From Bacillota bacterium (GTDB taxonomy: Bacteria; Bacillota; Clostridia; Peptostreptococcales; Anaerovoracaceae), in assembly GCA_029266295.1 (NCBI GenBank), contig JAQSXD010000224.1, forward strand, positions 1 through 6,332: a stretch of 6,332 nt of DNA. Reading direction: 5' to 3'. The notes beneath the pieces are model-generated. The model ran no database searches and was not told the origin of the DNA. It saw only the letters and a list, made by a program, of their open reading frames with translations. Both the position numbers and the translations under genes were made by a program. This document shows, piece by piece, positions 1 through 5,939 of the stretch (the first letter of the stretch is position 1; every line of letters begins with the position of its first letter).

Positions 1-24
1 AAATATTTAGTGGAGAGTGAATGA
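1..24 (+). CDS. 3' end of probable MazE/EndoAI-type antitoxin (partial)
   Basis: Only the last seven codons are in the window. Frame 1 reads KYLVESE and stops at TGA 22-24. This is inferred from position: MazF/EndoA toxins of Firmicutes are normally preceded directly by a ribbon-helix-helix antitoxin, and as I recall it the Bacillus antitoxin ends in a comparable short tail (LVSGG). Frame 3 also gives a short tail (IFSGE, stop at 18-20), so the exact frame is not certain. In frame 1 the stop lies one base before the TTG start proposed for the toxin, and the toxin's ribosome binding site sits inside the antitoxin's last codons. This is the usual arrangement for translational coupling. The DNA-binding part of the protein is outside the window. 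Confidence 0.5.
   Translation, partial: KYLVESE
12..15 (+). promoter_or_regulatory. Ribosome binding site that decides the toxin start
   Basis: GGAG at 12-15 is 10 nt from TTG 26 but only 1 nt from the upstream in-frame GTG at 17. Spacing therefore favours TTG 26, which also restores the family's usual N-terminus (MIVKKGD). Confidence 0.6.
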
Positions 25-25
25 C

Positions 26-376
26 TTGATCGTTAAGAAAGGTGATATTTTTTTTGCAGACCTAAGTCCCGTCATTGGCTCAGAACAAGGTGGAGTAAGG
101 CCGGTTCTTATTGTGCAGAATGATATTGGAAATAAATACAGCCCTACAGTTATCGTAGCGGCGGTTACCTCCCAGATAAACAAGGCAAAGTTGCCTACAC
201 ATGTTGAAATTGGTGCGCTGGGCCACGGTTTAAACAAAGACTCAGTCGTACTGACAGAACAACTCAGAACCATTGATAAAAAACGGCTCAAAGAAAGAAT
301 CGGAAAAGTCGACGAAGATATCATAGCAGAAGTAAATGAAGCGCTCACAATCAGTTTAGGGATGATAGATTTTTAG
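26..376 (+). CDS. ndoA: MazF/EndoA-type mRNA endoribonuclease toxin (PemK family)
   Basis: Toxin of a type II toxin-antitoxin pair. The family are small dimeric cytoplasmic ribonucleases that cut single-stranded mRNA at short motifs; the Bacillus member prefers UACAU. From TTG 26 the protein has 116 residues, the length of Bacillus EndoA, and starts MIVKKGDIFFADLSPV. The GSEQGGVRPVLIVQND block (residues 18-33) carries Arg25. VAAVTSQ contains Thr48, and KLPTHVE follows. Arg25 and Thr48 correspond to the catalytic residues described for the Bacillus enzyme, so the toxin looks intact. The C-terminus ends SLGMIDF, as expected. An in-frame GTG at 17 would add three residues, but it is badly spaced from the ribosome binding site. 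The partial antitoxin lies immediately upstream, and the downstream exported-protein gene starts 9 nt after the stop. The cleavage motif of this particular enzyme is not shown by sequence. Confidence 0.95.
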   Translation: MIVKKGDIFFADLSPVIGSEQGGVRPVLIVQNDIGNKYSPTVIVAAVTSQINKAKLPTHVEIGALGHGLNKDSVVLTEQLRTIDKKRLKERIGKVDEDIIAEVNEALTISLGMIDF

Positions 377-380
377 GAGG
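375..380 (+). promoter_or_regulatory. Strong ribosome binding site overlapping the toxin stop codon
   Basis: AGGAGG shares its first two bases with the toxin stop codon TAG (374-376) and is 5 nt from ATG 386. Ribosomes finishing the toxin would sit on this site, which suggests the next gene is translationally coupled to the toxin. Confidence 0.8.
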
Positions 381-385
381 AACAG

Positions 386-814
386 ATGAAGAGAGTTGTA
401 GCAGGGTTTGTTATCATTGTTTCAGTGTTTGCCTTGACAGTATATGCGGCGGCAGCCGCGGATTCTCCGGGATCAGAAGGTGATCCGGTGGTCACAAAAA
501 GTTATGTAGATAGTCAAATTGCACAGCTGAAAAACACAGGCGTATCCTCGGGGACATATCAAGCAGTTCAACTGACTGCAGGGCAGAAAATGATCGGCGG
601 CGAAGGTACCGAGATCATTCTGAGAAGCGGAGAAGCCACCGCCATTGATAATGGCGCCAATGGAGTCTCTGATGTTACCGGAGGAGCTGATTTGATGACC
701 GGCCAGCGTATCGGCCTAAATCATCTGTTGCTCATACCTCGAAACGACGGGAGAGGCCTTTTGGCTTTGACGGAAGCATACGTTATGGTCAGAGGTTCCT
801 ATACAATACAATAG
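386..814 (+). CDS. Small exported protein of unknown function
   Basis: 142 residues, function not known. Residues 1-25 form a Sec signal peptide: MKR, a hydrophobic core (VVAGFVIIVSVFALTV), then an alanine-rich YAAAAA ending just before Asp26, with likely cleavage around 24-26. There is no lipobox cysteine and no cysteine at all, so the mature protein (about 117 residues) is probably released or held at the wall non-covalently. The mature N-terminus has GDPVVTKSYVDSQIAQL (32-48), a short probable helix that I recall from other clostridial exported proteins of unknown function. The rest (58-142) looks like a compact beta-rich domain: AGQKMIGGEGTEIILRSGEA (65-84), a variable Gly/Asn-rich loop, then GLNHLLLIPRNDGRGLLA (110-127) and VMVRGSYTIQ at the end. 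No enzyme motif is visible. It is cotranscribed with the toxin and followed by a terminator. Whether it is related to the toxin-antitoxin pair is unknown. Confidence 0.85.
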   Translation: MKRVVAGFVIIVSVFALTVYAAAAADSPGSEGDPVVTKSYVDSQIAQLKNTGVSSGTYQAVQLTAGQKMIGGEGTEIILRSGEATAIDNGANGVSDVTGGADLMTGQRIGLNHLLLIPRNDGRGLLALTEAYVMVRGSYTIQ

Positions 815-825
815 TAAATCGTAAG

Positions 826-874
826 GGGTCATCTCAAAATGCACGGACTGTCATTTCGGGATGGCTCTTTTTTT
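826..874 (+). terminator. Rho-independent terminator of the toxin/exported-protein unit
   Basis: The left arm 826-841 and right arm 852-867 form a 16-position stem, with three G-U pairs and one mismatch, around a 10-nt loop (842-851). Seven T residues follow at 868-874. It begins 12 nt after the stop of the exported-protein gene and points in the right direction. Because it lies before the next promoter it separates the two transcription units. Confidence 0.9.
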
Positions 875-934
875 CGTATTAAAATGCGATTTTTAGAAAA
901 ATGTTTTTAAAATTCTCTGTTTGTTCTCATCCTA

Positions 935-963
935 TTTACTACAAGGGAAAAAAAAGGTACAAT
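935..963 (+). promoter_or_regulatory. Sigma-A-type promoter for the cell-wall polymer/transketolase operon
   Basis: The -35 element TTTACT (935-940) matches TTGACA at four of six positions. The spacer is exactly 17 bp. The -10 element TACAAT (958-963) matches TATAAT at five of six. The upstream stretch 880-930 is AT-rich, as is common for Firmicute promoters. The predicted start of transcription is near 970. This is the only convincing promoter between the terminator and the first gene; read from sequence only. Confidence 0.7.
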
Positions 964-997
964 GTTATAGCATCGGCTGACCAACCGGTGTATTAAC
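964..997 (+). promoter_or_regulatory. Inverted repeat / stem-loop at the 5' end of the operon leader
   Basis: The arms 964-976 and 985-997 pair as an outer GTTA/TAAC, a two-base internal loop, then an inner seven-pair stem (GCATCGG with CCGGTGT, including two G-U pairs) around the loop CTGACCAA. With transcription starting near 970, the inner stem would be the very 5' end of the mRNA, a position where hairpins are known to protect transcripts from 5'-dependent decay. As DNA it could instead be an operator directly downstream of the -10 element. There is no T-run after it, so it is not a terminator. Confidence 0.5.
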
Positions 998-1018
998 ATT
1001 GAATACATACATAATTTT

Positions 1019-1025
1019 AGGAAGG
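1019..1025 (+). promoter_or_regulatory. Ribosome binding site that decides the DUF5693-like start
   Basis: AGGAAGG lies 12 nt before ATG 1038, a rather long but usable distance. The alternative TTG at 999 has no recognisable ribosome binding site and sits just after the leader hairpin, so 1038 is preferred. Confidence 0.6.
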
Positions 1026-1037
1026 AAAACACAGGGG

Positions 1038-3212
1038 ATGAAATTATTAATCAGGGAAAACAAGGTCTTGCTGCTCATTGTCGCACTTGCCATTCTTGTT
1101 TCATTTGTCGCAATCGGGGGTAGGATTTCAGTAGAAAGTCAAAACAAAACGTATGATATTGTTTTGGATTACAATGAAGTAGAAGCGATGGCGAAGCAAT
1201 CGGATCATGATGTATCCTGGTGGCTTGAGGAATTCAAAAGCATGGGCATCACAAAAGTGGGACTTGCTGAGGAAAATATGGTCAGCTTGATGGAAAATAC
1301 AGATATGCCCGTCAGTGCGCAGGTCATGTATCAGATCATGAAGGAAGCGGACTGGGAAGCAAAGTATCCGGAAGGCTTCATCCAAGAGCTGAAGAAAAAT
1401 GGGTTTGACGAATATGACGTTTTGATTGAGGCGGCTTCAAAGGAAGCCTTTGATTTTGTCACGAATGCGGTCAGCGACCGTTATCAGGCAGAAAAATATT
1501 TTGCATATGAAAGTGAAAATGGCGGTATCATCGTATTAAATGGTACGGCCAAGGAAACGCTTTATACTGAAAAATACAGGCTCATGAGCAGCATCACCAA
1601 AAAGGGCTTTGCTGAAAAAGATGAAATTATTAGCTCTAAGCTGATGTATCTCAATCTCGGAATTCTGCCATCGAAGCTGGATATCGTTAAAGCATCAGGA
1701 ATGGACATTATTCCAAGAACTGCCAGCTATGAAGGCTGGAATGATGCAGATTACGCAAGAGCAGTGATCAACAGCTATAAAAAAATAGGCGTTGCTCCGG
1801 AATATATGATTGTGGGCGGAGAGAGCATCATTGGTTATGATGATGGAATCGATACCGTGCAAACCTATCTGGAGGAAAACAATGTTACGTTGGGACTCAT
1901 TGAAAATACTACCCAGCGGCAGAACATTCTGCAGTTTGGTGTGGATAAAACCGTAAAAAAGACGGGATATGATGCAGTTCGTATCTTTAGTGTCTGGGAT
2001 TATATTCAGAACCGGTATCAATATTACGGGTATGAGGGTTCTAAGGAAATTGAAAATACACTGTTCCGAGCTGTCGTGGAACGGAACATTCGTCTCATAT
2101 ACTATAAACCCATTAAAGAGTTTAGAGATCAGCATGTCTATGTAACAGACCCGGAAGAATATAGAACCATGTTTTCCAATCTGGAGAAGCGGCTGAACGA
2201 GCACGGGATTCAATTTGGGGACAAGGCTTCGGTGATGGATGATTGTCAGGTCAGCAACATTCTCAAACTGGCAATGGCCTATGGTTGTGTGGCTGCTGCA
2301 ATTTTGTTGCTGCAAACAATATTGCCAATGAGAAGAAGATTGAAATTATCCTTACTGGTTTTAGGTGCTTTGGGGGCTTCCGGAGCATATCTTGTGCTTC
2401 CAAGCTATGCGGAATTGATTACATCGTTTGCTGCAGCGGTTATTTTCCCTTGTATGGCGACCTCTTATCTCGTAAAACAAAGCAAAGAATATTCGGAGCA
2501 TTTGGACAAGGAGACACCTCTAGTTAAACTTGCTGGGCTTGGAATTGCGACGCTGCTCATCGCTGTCGCCATATCTGTTGTCGGCGGTATCATGACTGCG
2601 GCTCCTATCTCATCCATTAATTATCTTCTGGAAATCGATATTTTCAGAGGAGTAAAAGTAGCGCAGCTTCTGCCGCTGGCATTCTTTGCGGTTGTATACC
2701 TGGCATATTACGGATTCGGAGGGAATAAGAAGCGCCCGGGAACCTTAGAATATCTTGATCTTCGTGATATGATGAACGCGAGCATCAAGATATGGATGGT
2801 GTTGCTTGGAATCTTCATGCTAGGTCTGGGTTATTACTATATCAGCAGAACCGGGAATGAATCCTCTGTCGAGGTATCCAATCTGGAAATGCTCTTTAGA
2901 AACATGCTGGAAGATCATCTCATCGCGCGGCCGAGAAACAAGGAGTTTCTGTTTGCTTTCCCCTCGGTAATGTTGTTCGTATATGTCTCCGTAAGGCGAT
3001 TTAAGCTCTGGCCTATATTGTTCGGACTGGCTGCTGTCATTGGTATGACTTCGCCTGCAAATACCTTTATGCATATTAGAAGTCCGCTCTATCTGGGCTT
3101 CGCGAGAACAGGCTATTCACTGCTGTTTGGTATTCTGATCGGCATCGTTGGAATCATTGTTTTTGAAATAGGATACAGGCTCTATAAGAAGTTGGAAAGG
3201 CAGACGTTTTAA
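1038..3212 (+). CDS. DUF5693-like polytopic membrane protein with a large outer domain
   Basis: 724 residues from ATG 1038; an upstream in-frame TTG at 999 would add 13 residues but lacks a ribosome binding site and spoils the typical membrane-anchor start. It matches my memory of the uncharacterised clostridial family DUF5693, often found beside csaB; no biochemical function is established that I know of. MKLLIREN precedes a first membrane segment (about 9-28). Residues 30-405 form a soluble domain, presumably outside the cell, followed by about nine more membrane segments (near 409-429, 434-452, 455-475, 493-520, 537-560, 585-605, 636-652, 657-675, 690-712). The outer domain alternates strand-like and helix-like blocks: LGILPSKLD (207-215), IIPRTASY (224-231), IVGGESIIGY (258-267), LIENT (287-291) and IRLIYYKP (351-358). 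This resembles a TIM barrel, with acidic residues Glu262 and Glu289 near strand ends; this is inference. It heads the operon with csaB starting at the next base, pointing to the cell-wall polymer pathway. Confidence 0.85.
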   Translation: MKLLIRENKVLLLIVALAILVSFVAIGGRISVESQNKTYDIVLDYNEVEAMAKQSDHDVSWWLEEFKSMGITKVGLAEENMVSLMENTDMPVSAQVMYQIMKEADWEAKYPEGFIQELKKNGFDEYDVLIEAASKEAFDFVTNAVSDRYQAEKYFAYESENGGIIVLNGTAKETLYTEKYRLMSSITKKGFAEKDEIISSKLMYLNLGILPSKLDIVKASGMDIIPRTASYEGWNDADYARAVINSYKKIGVAPEYMIVGGESIIGYDDGIDTVQTYLEENNVTLGLIENTTQRQNILQFGVDKTVKKTGYDAVRIFSVWDYIQNRYQYYGYEGSKEIENTLFRAVVERNIRLIYYKPIKEFRDQHVYVTDPEEYRTMFSNLEKRLNEHGIQFGDKASVMDDCQVSNILKLAMAYGCVAAAILLLQTILPMRRRLKLSLLVLGALGASGAYLVLPSYAELITSFAAAVIFPCMATSYLVKQSKEYSEHLDKETPLVKLAGLGIATLLIAVAISVVGGIMTAAPISSINYLLEIDIFRGVKVAQLLPLAFFAVVYLAYYGFGGNKKRPGTLEYLDLRDMMNASIKIWMVLLGIFMLGLGYYYISRTGNESSVEVSNLEMLFRNMLEDHLIARPRNKEFLFAFPSVMLFVYVSVRRFKLWPILFGLAAVIGMTSPANTFMHIRSPLYLGFARTGYSLLFGILIGIVGIIVFEIGYRLYKKLERQTF

Positions 3213-4310
3213 ATGGTTCGAATACTGATTTCAGGATACTACGGATTTAATAATATCGGAGACGAATCCATCCTCCAGGCGGTGGTGGATAATCTTCGCA
3301 GCAAACTGAATGATATTGATATCACGGTGCTTTCCCGAAATCCGGAATCCACTGCCCAGAAATACGGTGTAAATTCCGTAAATCGAAAATCTATATCCTC
3401 CATTCTGAATGCGGTGCGAAAATGTGACCTGCTGATCAGCGGTGGAGGGAGCCTCTTACAGGATGTAACAAGTAAAAAGAGCATACTCTATTATTTAATG
3501 ATTATGTGGGCGGCATTTTTCTTCCGTAAAAAGGTCTTTATCTATAGTCAGGGAATCGGGCCGATTCTATCGAAACTAAATCGAAGTCTTACGGCAGCTA
3601 CCTTGAAACATGCAGACGGAATTGTTGTGAGAGATGAAGCGTCGAAAGAGCTGCTCATTGAAATCGGATTGAAAGGTGACCTTGTTCATGTTACGGCTGA
3701 CCCGGTACTCCGGGTAAAGAAAGCAGAACTGTCTCTGGGCAGAAACATTCTGAAGGAGGAAGGGTTCAGTGCCGAGGAGGGCAGACTTACAGTGGGCTTC
3801 GCCATCAGAGAGAAGAAGATTAACAGCAATTTTGTAGATGAGCTTTGTATTTCTATACGGAGACTCATCAATGAATACCAAGCGCAAATTGTGTTAATCC
3901 CTTTTCATTTTTCCGAAGACATGGCTGTGATCGAGGAACTGGAAAGAAGACTTGGGGGAGATGTTTTTTGCATCAAGCATAAGTATCTGACCAATGAAAT
4001 GCTGAGCATTATTGGGAATATGGATGTACTGGTGGGTGTGCGCCTTCATGCACTGATTCATGCAGCGATCATGGATGTACCGATGATCGCAGTCTCCTAC
4101 GATCCGAAAATCAACTCTTTTATGCATTCTATGGATATGAAGGCCATGTGCTCCATGTACGACTTTAAAAGTGAGTTTTTCCTGGAAGAGTTTGAAAAGA
4201 CTGTAGACAATGCGCAGACCATCAGAGACAAAGTTCGAAAGAGAATTGAGCTGCTCATACAGAAGCTGGATACCAATGAGGAATTAATAAAAAAACTAAT
4301 AAATAAGTAA
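3213..4310 (+). CDS. csaB: CsaB-type polysaccharide pyruvyl transferase
   Basis: 365 residues, the usual CsaB length. Family members transfer an enolpyruvyl-derived group from phosphoenolpyruvate to form a pyruvate ketal on ManNAc of the secondary cell wall polymer, which SLH-domain S-layer proteins bind. Visible features are the N-terminal ISGYYGFNNIGDESIL (6-21, the hallmark glycine-rich loop), LLISGGGSLLQD (73-84), YSQGIGP (111-117), and the C-terminal donor-site block GVRLHALIHAAI (275-286) with Arg277, His279 and His283, followed by VPMIAVSYDPK (289-299). No signal peptide is seen; the segment 90-110 is hydrophobic, but the fold is a cytoplasmic GT-B-like one. ATG 3213 directly follows the stop of the DUF5693-like gene; GGAAAGG at 3194-3200 is its ribosome binding site, 12 nt away. 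tagA follows after 40 nt with no terminator. All family motifs are intact, so it should be active, though the exact acceptor sugar is inferred from the neighbour. Confidence 0.93.
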   Translation: MVRILISGYYGFNNIGDESILQAVVDNLRSKLNDIDITVLSRNPESTAQKYGVNSVNRKSISSILNAVRKCDLLISGGGSLLQDVTSKKSILYYLMIMWAAFFFRKKVFIYSQGIGPILSKLNRSLTAATLKHADGIVVRDEASKELLIEIGLKGDLVHVTADPVLRVKKAELSLGRNILKEEGFSAEEGRLTVGFAIREKKINSNFVDELCISIRRLINEYQAQIVLIPFHFSEDMAVIEELERRLGGDVFCIKHKYLTNEMLSIIGNMDVLVGVRLHALIHAAIMDVPMIAVSYDPKINSFMHSMDMKAMCSMYDFKSEFFLEEFEKTVDNAQTIRDKVRKRIELLIQKLDTNEELIKKLINK

Positions 4311-4334
4311 GAATTTCTATAGAATAAAATGATG

Positions 4335-4340
4335 AAGAGG
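4335..4340 (+). promoter_or_regulatory. Ribosome binding site that decides the tagA start
   Basis: AAGAGG ends 10 nt before ATG 4351 but only 1 nt before ATG 4342. The second ATG is therefore the better start; the longer form would add only MVR. Confidence 0.55.
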
Positions 4341-4350
4341 AATGGTTAGG

Positions 4351-5112
4351 ATGCCAAGTAACAGACGAATCAAAATATTGGATCTACCGGTGGATATGGT
4401 GGAATACCCTGCAGCCATGGAAATTTTCCGCAAGCTCATGAGCACGGAAGGCTGCAGTCAAATCGTAACGCCGAACTCAGAAATAATCGTAAACGCAACA
4501 AAGGACAAAGAGCTGAAAGAGATCATAGAACAGGCAGATCTGGTTATCCCCGATGGAATCGGCTTGGTTTATGCATCAAGAATCATGGGAATGCCGCTTT
4601 CGGAGCGCGTGACAGGGATCGATTTTCTGAGCGCGATCTTAGGATATTTGGAAGAAACGGGACAGTCGGTCTTTTTCTTAGGTAGCAAGCCGGGGGATGG
4701 GGATGTTCCGGGAATTGCAGAGCTTGCGGCAGAAAAAATCAAGGAGAAATACACAAATTTAAAGATTGCGGGAGTCCATCACGGCTATTTCAAGACAGCG
4801 GATGAAAAGGAGTTGATCAGCAAAATCAACGCCTCTGGCGCAGATTTTCTGTGTGCAGCACTGGGGTCTCCCAAGCAGGAGAAATTTGTATTCACCCATA
4901 GAAATCAGCTGAATGTAAAAGCTGCCATCGGTGTGGGAGGCAGTCTTGATGTTTGGGCAGGTACCCTGAAACGAGCGCCGGAATTTTATCGGAATCATGG
5001 GCTGGAATGGCTTTATCGATTCATTCAGCAGCCAAGCAGATATAAAAGAATGGCGGCTTTGCCGCTTTTCATGATAAAGGTCCTACTCAGTAAATTAAAA
5101 GGAGGAAAATGA
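4351..5112 (+). CDS. tagA: TagA/WecG/CpsF-family N-acetylmannosaminyl transferase
   Basis: 253 residues, the normal length for this GT26 family. The enzyme adds ManNAc from UDP-ManNAc to undecaprenyl-diphospho-GlcNAc on the inner face of the membrane, building the linkage disaccharide of wall teichoic acids or secondary cell wall polymers. Visible features are TPNSE (40-44), IPDGIG (66-71) with the conserved Asp68, ERVTGIDF (85-92), FFLGSKPG (108-115), ALGSPKQE (170-177) and GVGGSLDVWAGTLKRAP (194-210). The C-terminal tail (211-253) is basic and aromatic (EWLYRFIQQPSRYKRM), with Arg223, Arg230 and Arg233; in the family such arginines help membrane docking and diphosphate binding. It sits directly after csaB, and CsaB is known to pyruvylate ManNAc, so this gene likely makes its substrate. 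The stop TGA (5110-5112) overlaps an in-frame ATG of the next gene. No sequence feature decides teichoic acid versus secondary polymer; csaB favours the latter. Confidence 0.92.
   Translation: MPSNRRIKILDLPVDMVEYPAAMEIFRKLMSTEGCSQIVTPNSEIIVNATKDKELKEIIEQADLVIPDGIGLVYASRIMGMPLSERVTGIDFLSAILGYLEETGQSVFFLGSKPGDGDVPGIAELAAEKIKEKYTNLKIAGVHHGYFKTADEKELISKINASGADFLCAALGSPKQEKFVFTHRNQLNVKAAIGVGGSLDVWAGTLKRAPEFYRNHGLEWLYRFIQQPSRYKRMAALPLFMIKVLLSKLKGGK
5099..5105 (+). promoter_or_regulatory. Ribosome binding site that decides the transketolase N-subunit start
   Basis: AAGGAGG lies within the last codons of tagA. It is 9 nt from ATG 5115 and only 3 nt from ATG 5109, which overlaps the tagA stop. The 5115 start has the better spacing; the two products differ by Met-Arg only. 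Confidence 0.65.
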
Positions 5113-5114
5113 GA

Positions 5115-5939
5115 ATGAATATCGACTATCAACAATTGGAGAAGGTCGCACGGGATATCAGGGTTGATATAATCAAACAAACATTTCATGCGAATTCCGG
5201 GCATCCAGGTGGTTCCCTCTCCGCAGCAGATATCATGACAGTTCTCTACTTTCATGAAATGAATGTCGATCCAGCAGAACCGAAAAAATACGGCCGCGAC
5301 AAATTTGTACTTTCAAAGGGCCATGCATCGCCGGTTCTCTATGCTACATTGGCCCATAGAGGATATTTTCCAACCGCGGAGCTCAGCGGCTTCCGTAAAT
5401 TCGGCTCCATCCTTCAGGGACACCCTGATATGAAAAAGGTTCCTGGAGTGGAAATGTCAACAGGATCTCTGGGACAGGGCTTTTCATCCTCTGTTGGAAT
5501 GGCAATCGCAAATAAGCTCGATAAAAATCCAGGCAGAGTTTTTGCTCTGTTAGGTGACGGCGAATTACAGGAAGGAATTATTTGGGAAGCTGCCATGGCG
5601 GCGGCTCATTACAAACTGGATAATCTCGTTGCAATCGTGGACTGGAACGGTCTTCAGATAGACGGAAAAAATGAAGAAGTTATTACAGTGAACCCTGTAG
5701 ATGAGAAATTTAAAAGCTTCGGCTTCCATGTGATTCATGTGGACGGACATTCTCTGAAAGAGATCGCAGAAGCTTTAGAAGAAGCCCGCACGCATGAGGG
5801 CAAACCTACCGTGATTGTTGCAAAGACACTCAAGGGAAAAGGCGTTTCCTATATGGAAGGCAAGGCCGGCTGGCATGGCAAGGCTCCGAGCGAGGAAGAA
5901 GCGAAACAAGCAGTGGAAGAACTGGGAGGTGAGTGGTAA
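5115..5939 (+). CDS. Transketolase, N-terminal (TPP-binding) subunit
   Basis: 274 residues, the expected size of the N-terminal half in organisms with split transketolase. The cytoplasmic enzyme moves two-carbon ketol units between sugar phosphates in the non-oxidative pentose phosphate pathway, using thiamine diphosphate and a divalent metal. Motifs are NSGHPGGSLSAAD (27-39, His30), LSKGHASP (66-73, His70), GHPDMKK (102-108), STGSLGQG (115-122), and the thiamine diphosphate/metal motif GDGELQEG (147-154) ending at Asn178 in VDWNGLQIDG. Everything the family needs in this half is present; the pyrimidine-binding half is encoded by the next gene. The ribosome binding site lies inside tagA and the tagA stop overlaps an alternative ATG at 5109, so translation is coupled to the cell wall gene. 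DXP synthase is a related possibility, but the short split architecture and motif spacing favour transketolase. Confidence 0.95.
   Translation: MNIDYQQLEKVARDIRVDIIKQTFHANSGHPGGSLSAADIMTVLYFHEMNVDPAEPKKYGRDKFVLSKGHASPVLYATLAHRGYFPTAELSGFRKFGSILQGHPDMKKVPGVEMSTGSLGQGFSSSVGMAIANKLDKNPGRVFALLGDGELQEGIIWEAAMAAAHYKLDNLVAIVDWNGLQIDGKNEEVITVNPVDEKFKSFGFHVIHVDGHSLKEIAEALEEARTHEGKPTVIVAKTLKGKGVSYMEGKAGWHGKAPSEEEAKQAVEELGGEW
5924..5932 (+). promoter_or_regulatory. Near-perfect ribosome binding site for the transketolase C subunit
   Basis: GGGAGGTGA lies inside the end of the N-subunit gene. Its GGAGG core ends 9 nt before ATG 5939, and the start shares one base with the upstream stop (TAATG). This suits equal production of the two subunits. 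Confidence 0.8.

Noticed and set aside
826..867. The inverted repeat as a possible insertion-sequence end or remnant
   Set aside because: Its placement right after a stop codon, the long stem with G-U pairs and the immediate T-run explain it fully as a terminator. No transposase fragment or target duplication is visible nearby.
999..1037. Upstream TTG start for the DUF5693-like protein
   Set aside because: It has no ribosome binding site, and the 13 extra residues would precede a normal MKLLIREN membrane-anchor start that has AGGAAGG upstream.
1695..2315. Long open frame of 206 codons on the minus strand
   Set aside because: It lies wholly inside the DUF5693-like gene, has a low-complexity, Ile/His-rich translation that matches no family I recognise, and lacks its own convincing promoter or ribosome binding site. 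It is a shadow of the coding strand.
4315..4324. Perfect 10-bp palindrome TTCTATAGAA between csaB and tagA
   Set aside because: It is short and AT-rich, has no loop or T-run, and has no -35 partner at a useful distance. It is likely chance.
4320..4325. Possible -10 element TAGAAT before tagA
   Set aside because: No -35-like hexamer lies 16-18 bp upstream; the region is just A/T-rich at the end of csaB.
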